From Thermotogaceae bacterium (lineage in GTDB: Bacteria > Thermotogota > Thermotogae > Thermotogales > Thermotogaceae): a DNA stretch of 5,658 nucleotides. The notes below the pieces were generated by a model that worked only from the letters and a program-made list of their open reading frames with translations, was not told where the DNA came from and made no database searches. Below, in pieces: positions 5,627 through 5,658 of this stretch; the stretch's first letter is position 1, and the number at the start of each line of letters is the position of its first letter. The stretch spans positions 1 to 5,658 of the forward strand of contig JAGHBG010000166.1 in assembly GCA_021161105.1 (NCBI GenBank). Direction: 5' to 3'. A program made the translations under genes and the position numbers.

Positions 5627-5658
5627 TAAAAATCCCAAGTTGCTTTGTAATCAGATGA

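Overview
The window is AT-rich bacterial DNA, probably from the Thermotogota (Thermotoga relatives). The main reason is the first gene, a 419-residue pyrophosphate-dependent phosphofructokinase that reads very much like the Thermotoga maritima enzyme as I remember it. Strong GGAGG-type ribosome sites, GTG and TTG starts, and Lys/Glu/Ile-rich proteins fit a thermophile. I cannot name a genus from sequence alone.

Layout. Positions 1-272 hold only a doubtful ORF tail at the window edge. Positions 273-1532 (minus) encode the PPi-dependent 6-phosphofructokinase. Positions 1533-1892 are a 360-base intergenic stretch with the kinase's ribosome site and a candidate promoter, a rho-independent terminator for the genes to its right, and two small repeats of unknown role. 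Positions 1893-3573 (minus) are a two-gene operon: a DUF72/YecE-family gene first, then an unusual single protein that joins a PfpI/DJ-1 domain to a BCP/PrxQ-like peroxiredoxin domain. The second gene overlaps the end of the first. Positions 3574-3677 form a divergent promoter region. Positions 3678-5626 (plus) hold a wrecked nucleoside hydrolase gene (the head and the tail survive, the middle is deleted), then tatD (TatD-family metal-dependent hydrolase), then a glycerophosphodiester phosphodiesterase gene that overlaps tatD by four bases.

How the genes work together. The kinase is central glycolysis using PPi in place of ATP. The DUF72 / PfpI-peroxiredoxin pair looks like a small protein-damage and peroxide-defence operon; this is inference, since DUF72 has no settled biochemical role. 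The plus-strand operon groups three hydrolases of nucleoside, nucleic-acid and phospholipid breakdown products, which suggests salvage, but its first member is dead.

The best candidates for something little described are the PfpI-peroxiredoxin fusion, which has exactly two cysteines (one per active site) and no canonical resolving cysteine, and the internally deleted nucleoside hydrolase. The rest of the window is ordinary housekeeping DNA; I see no tRNA, rRNA, CRISPR array or insertion sequence.
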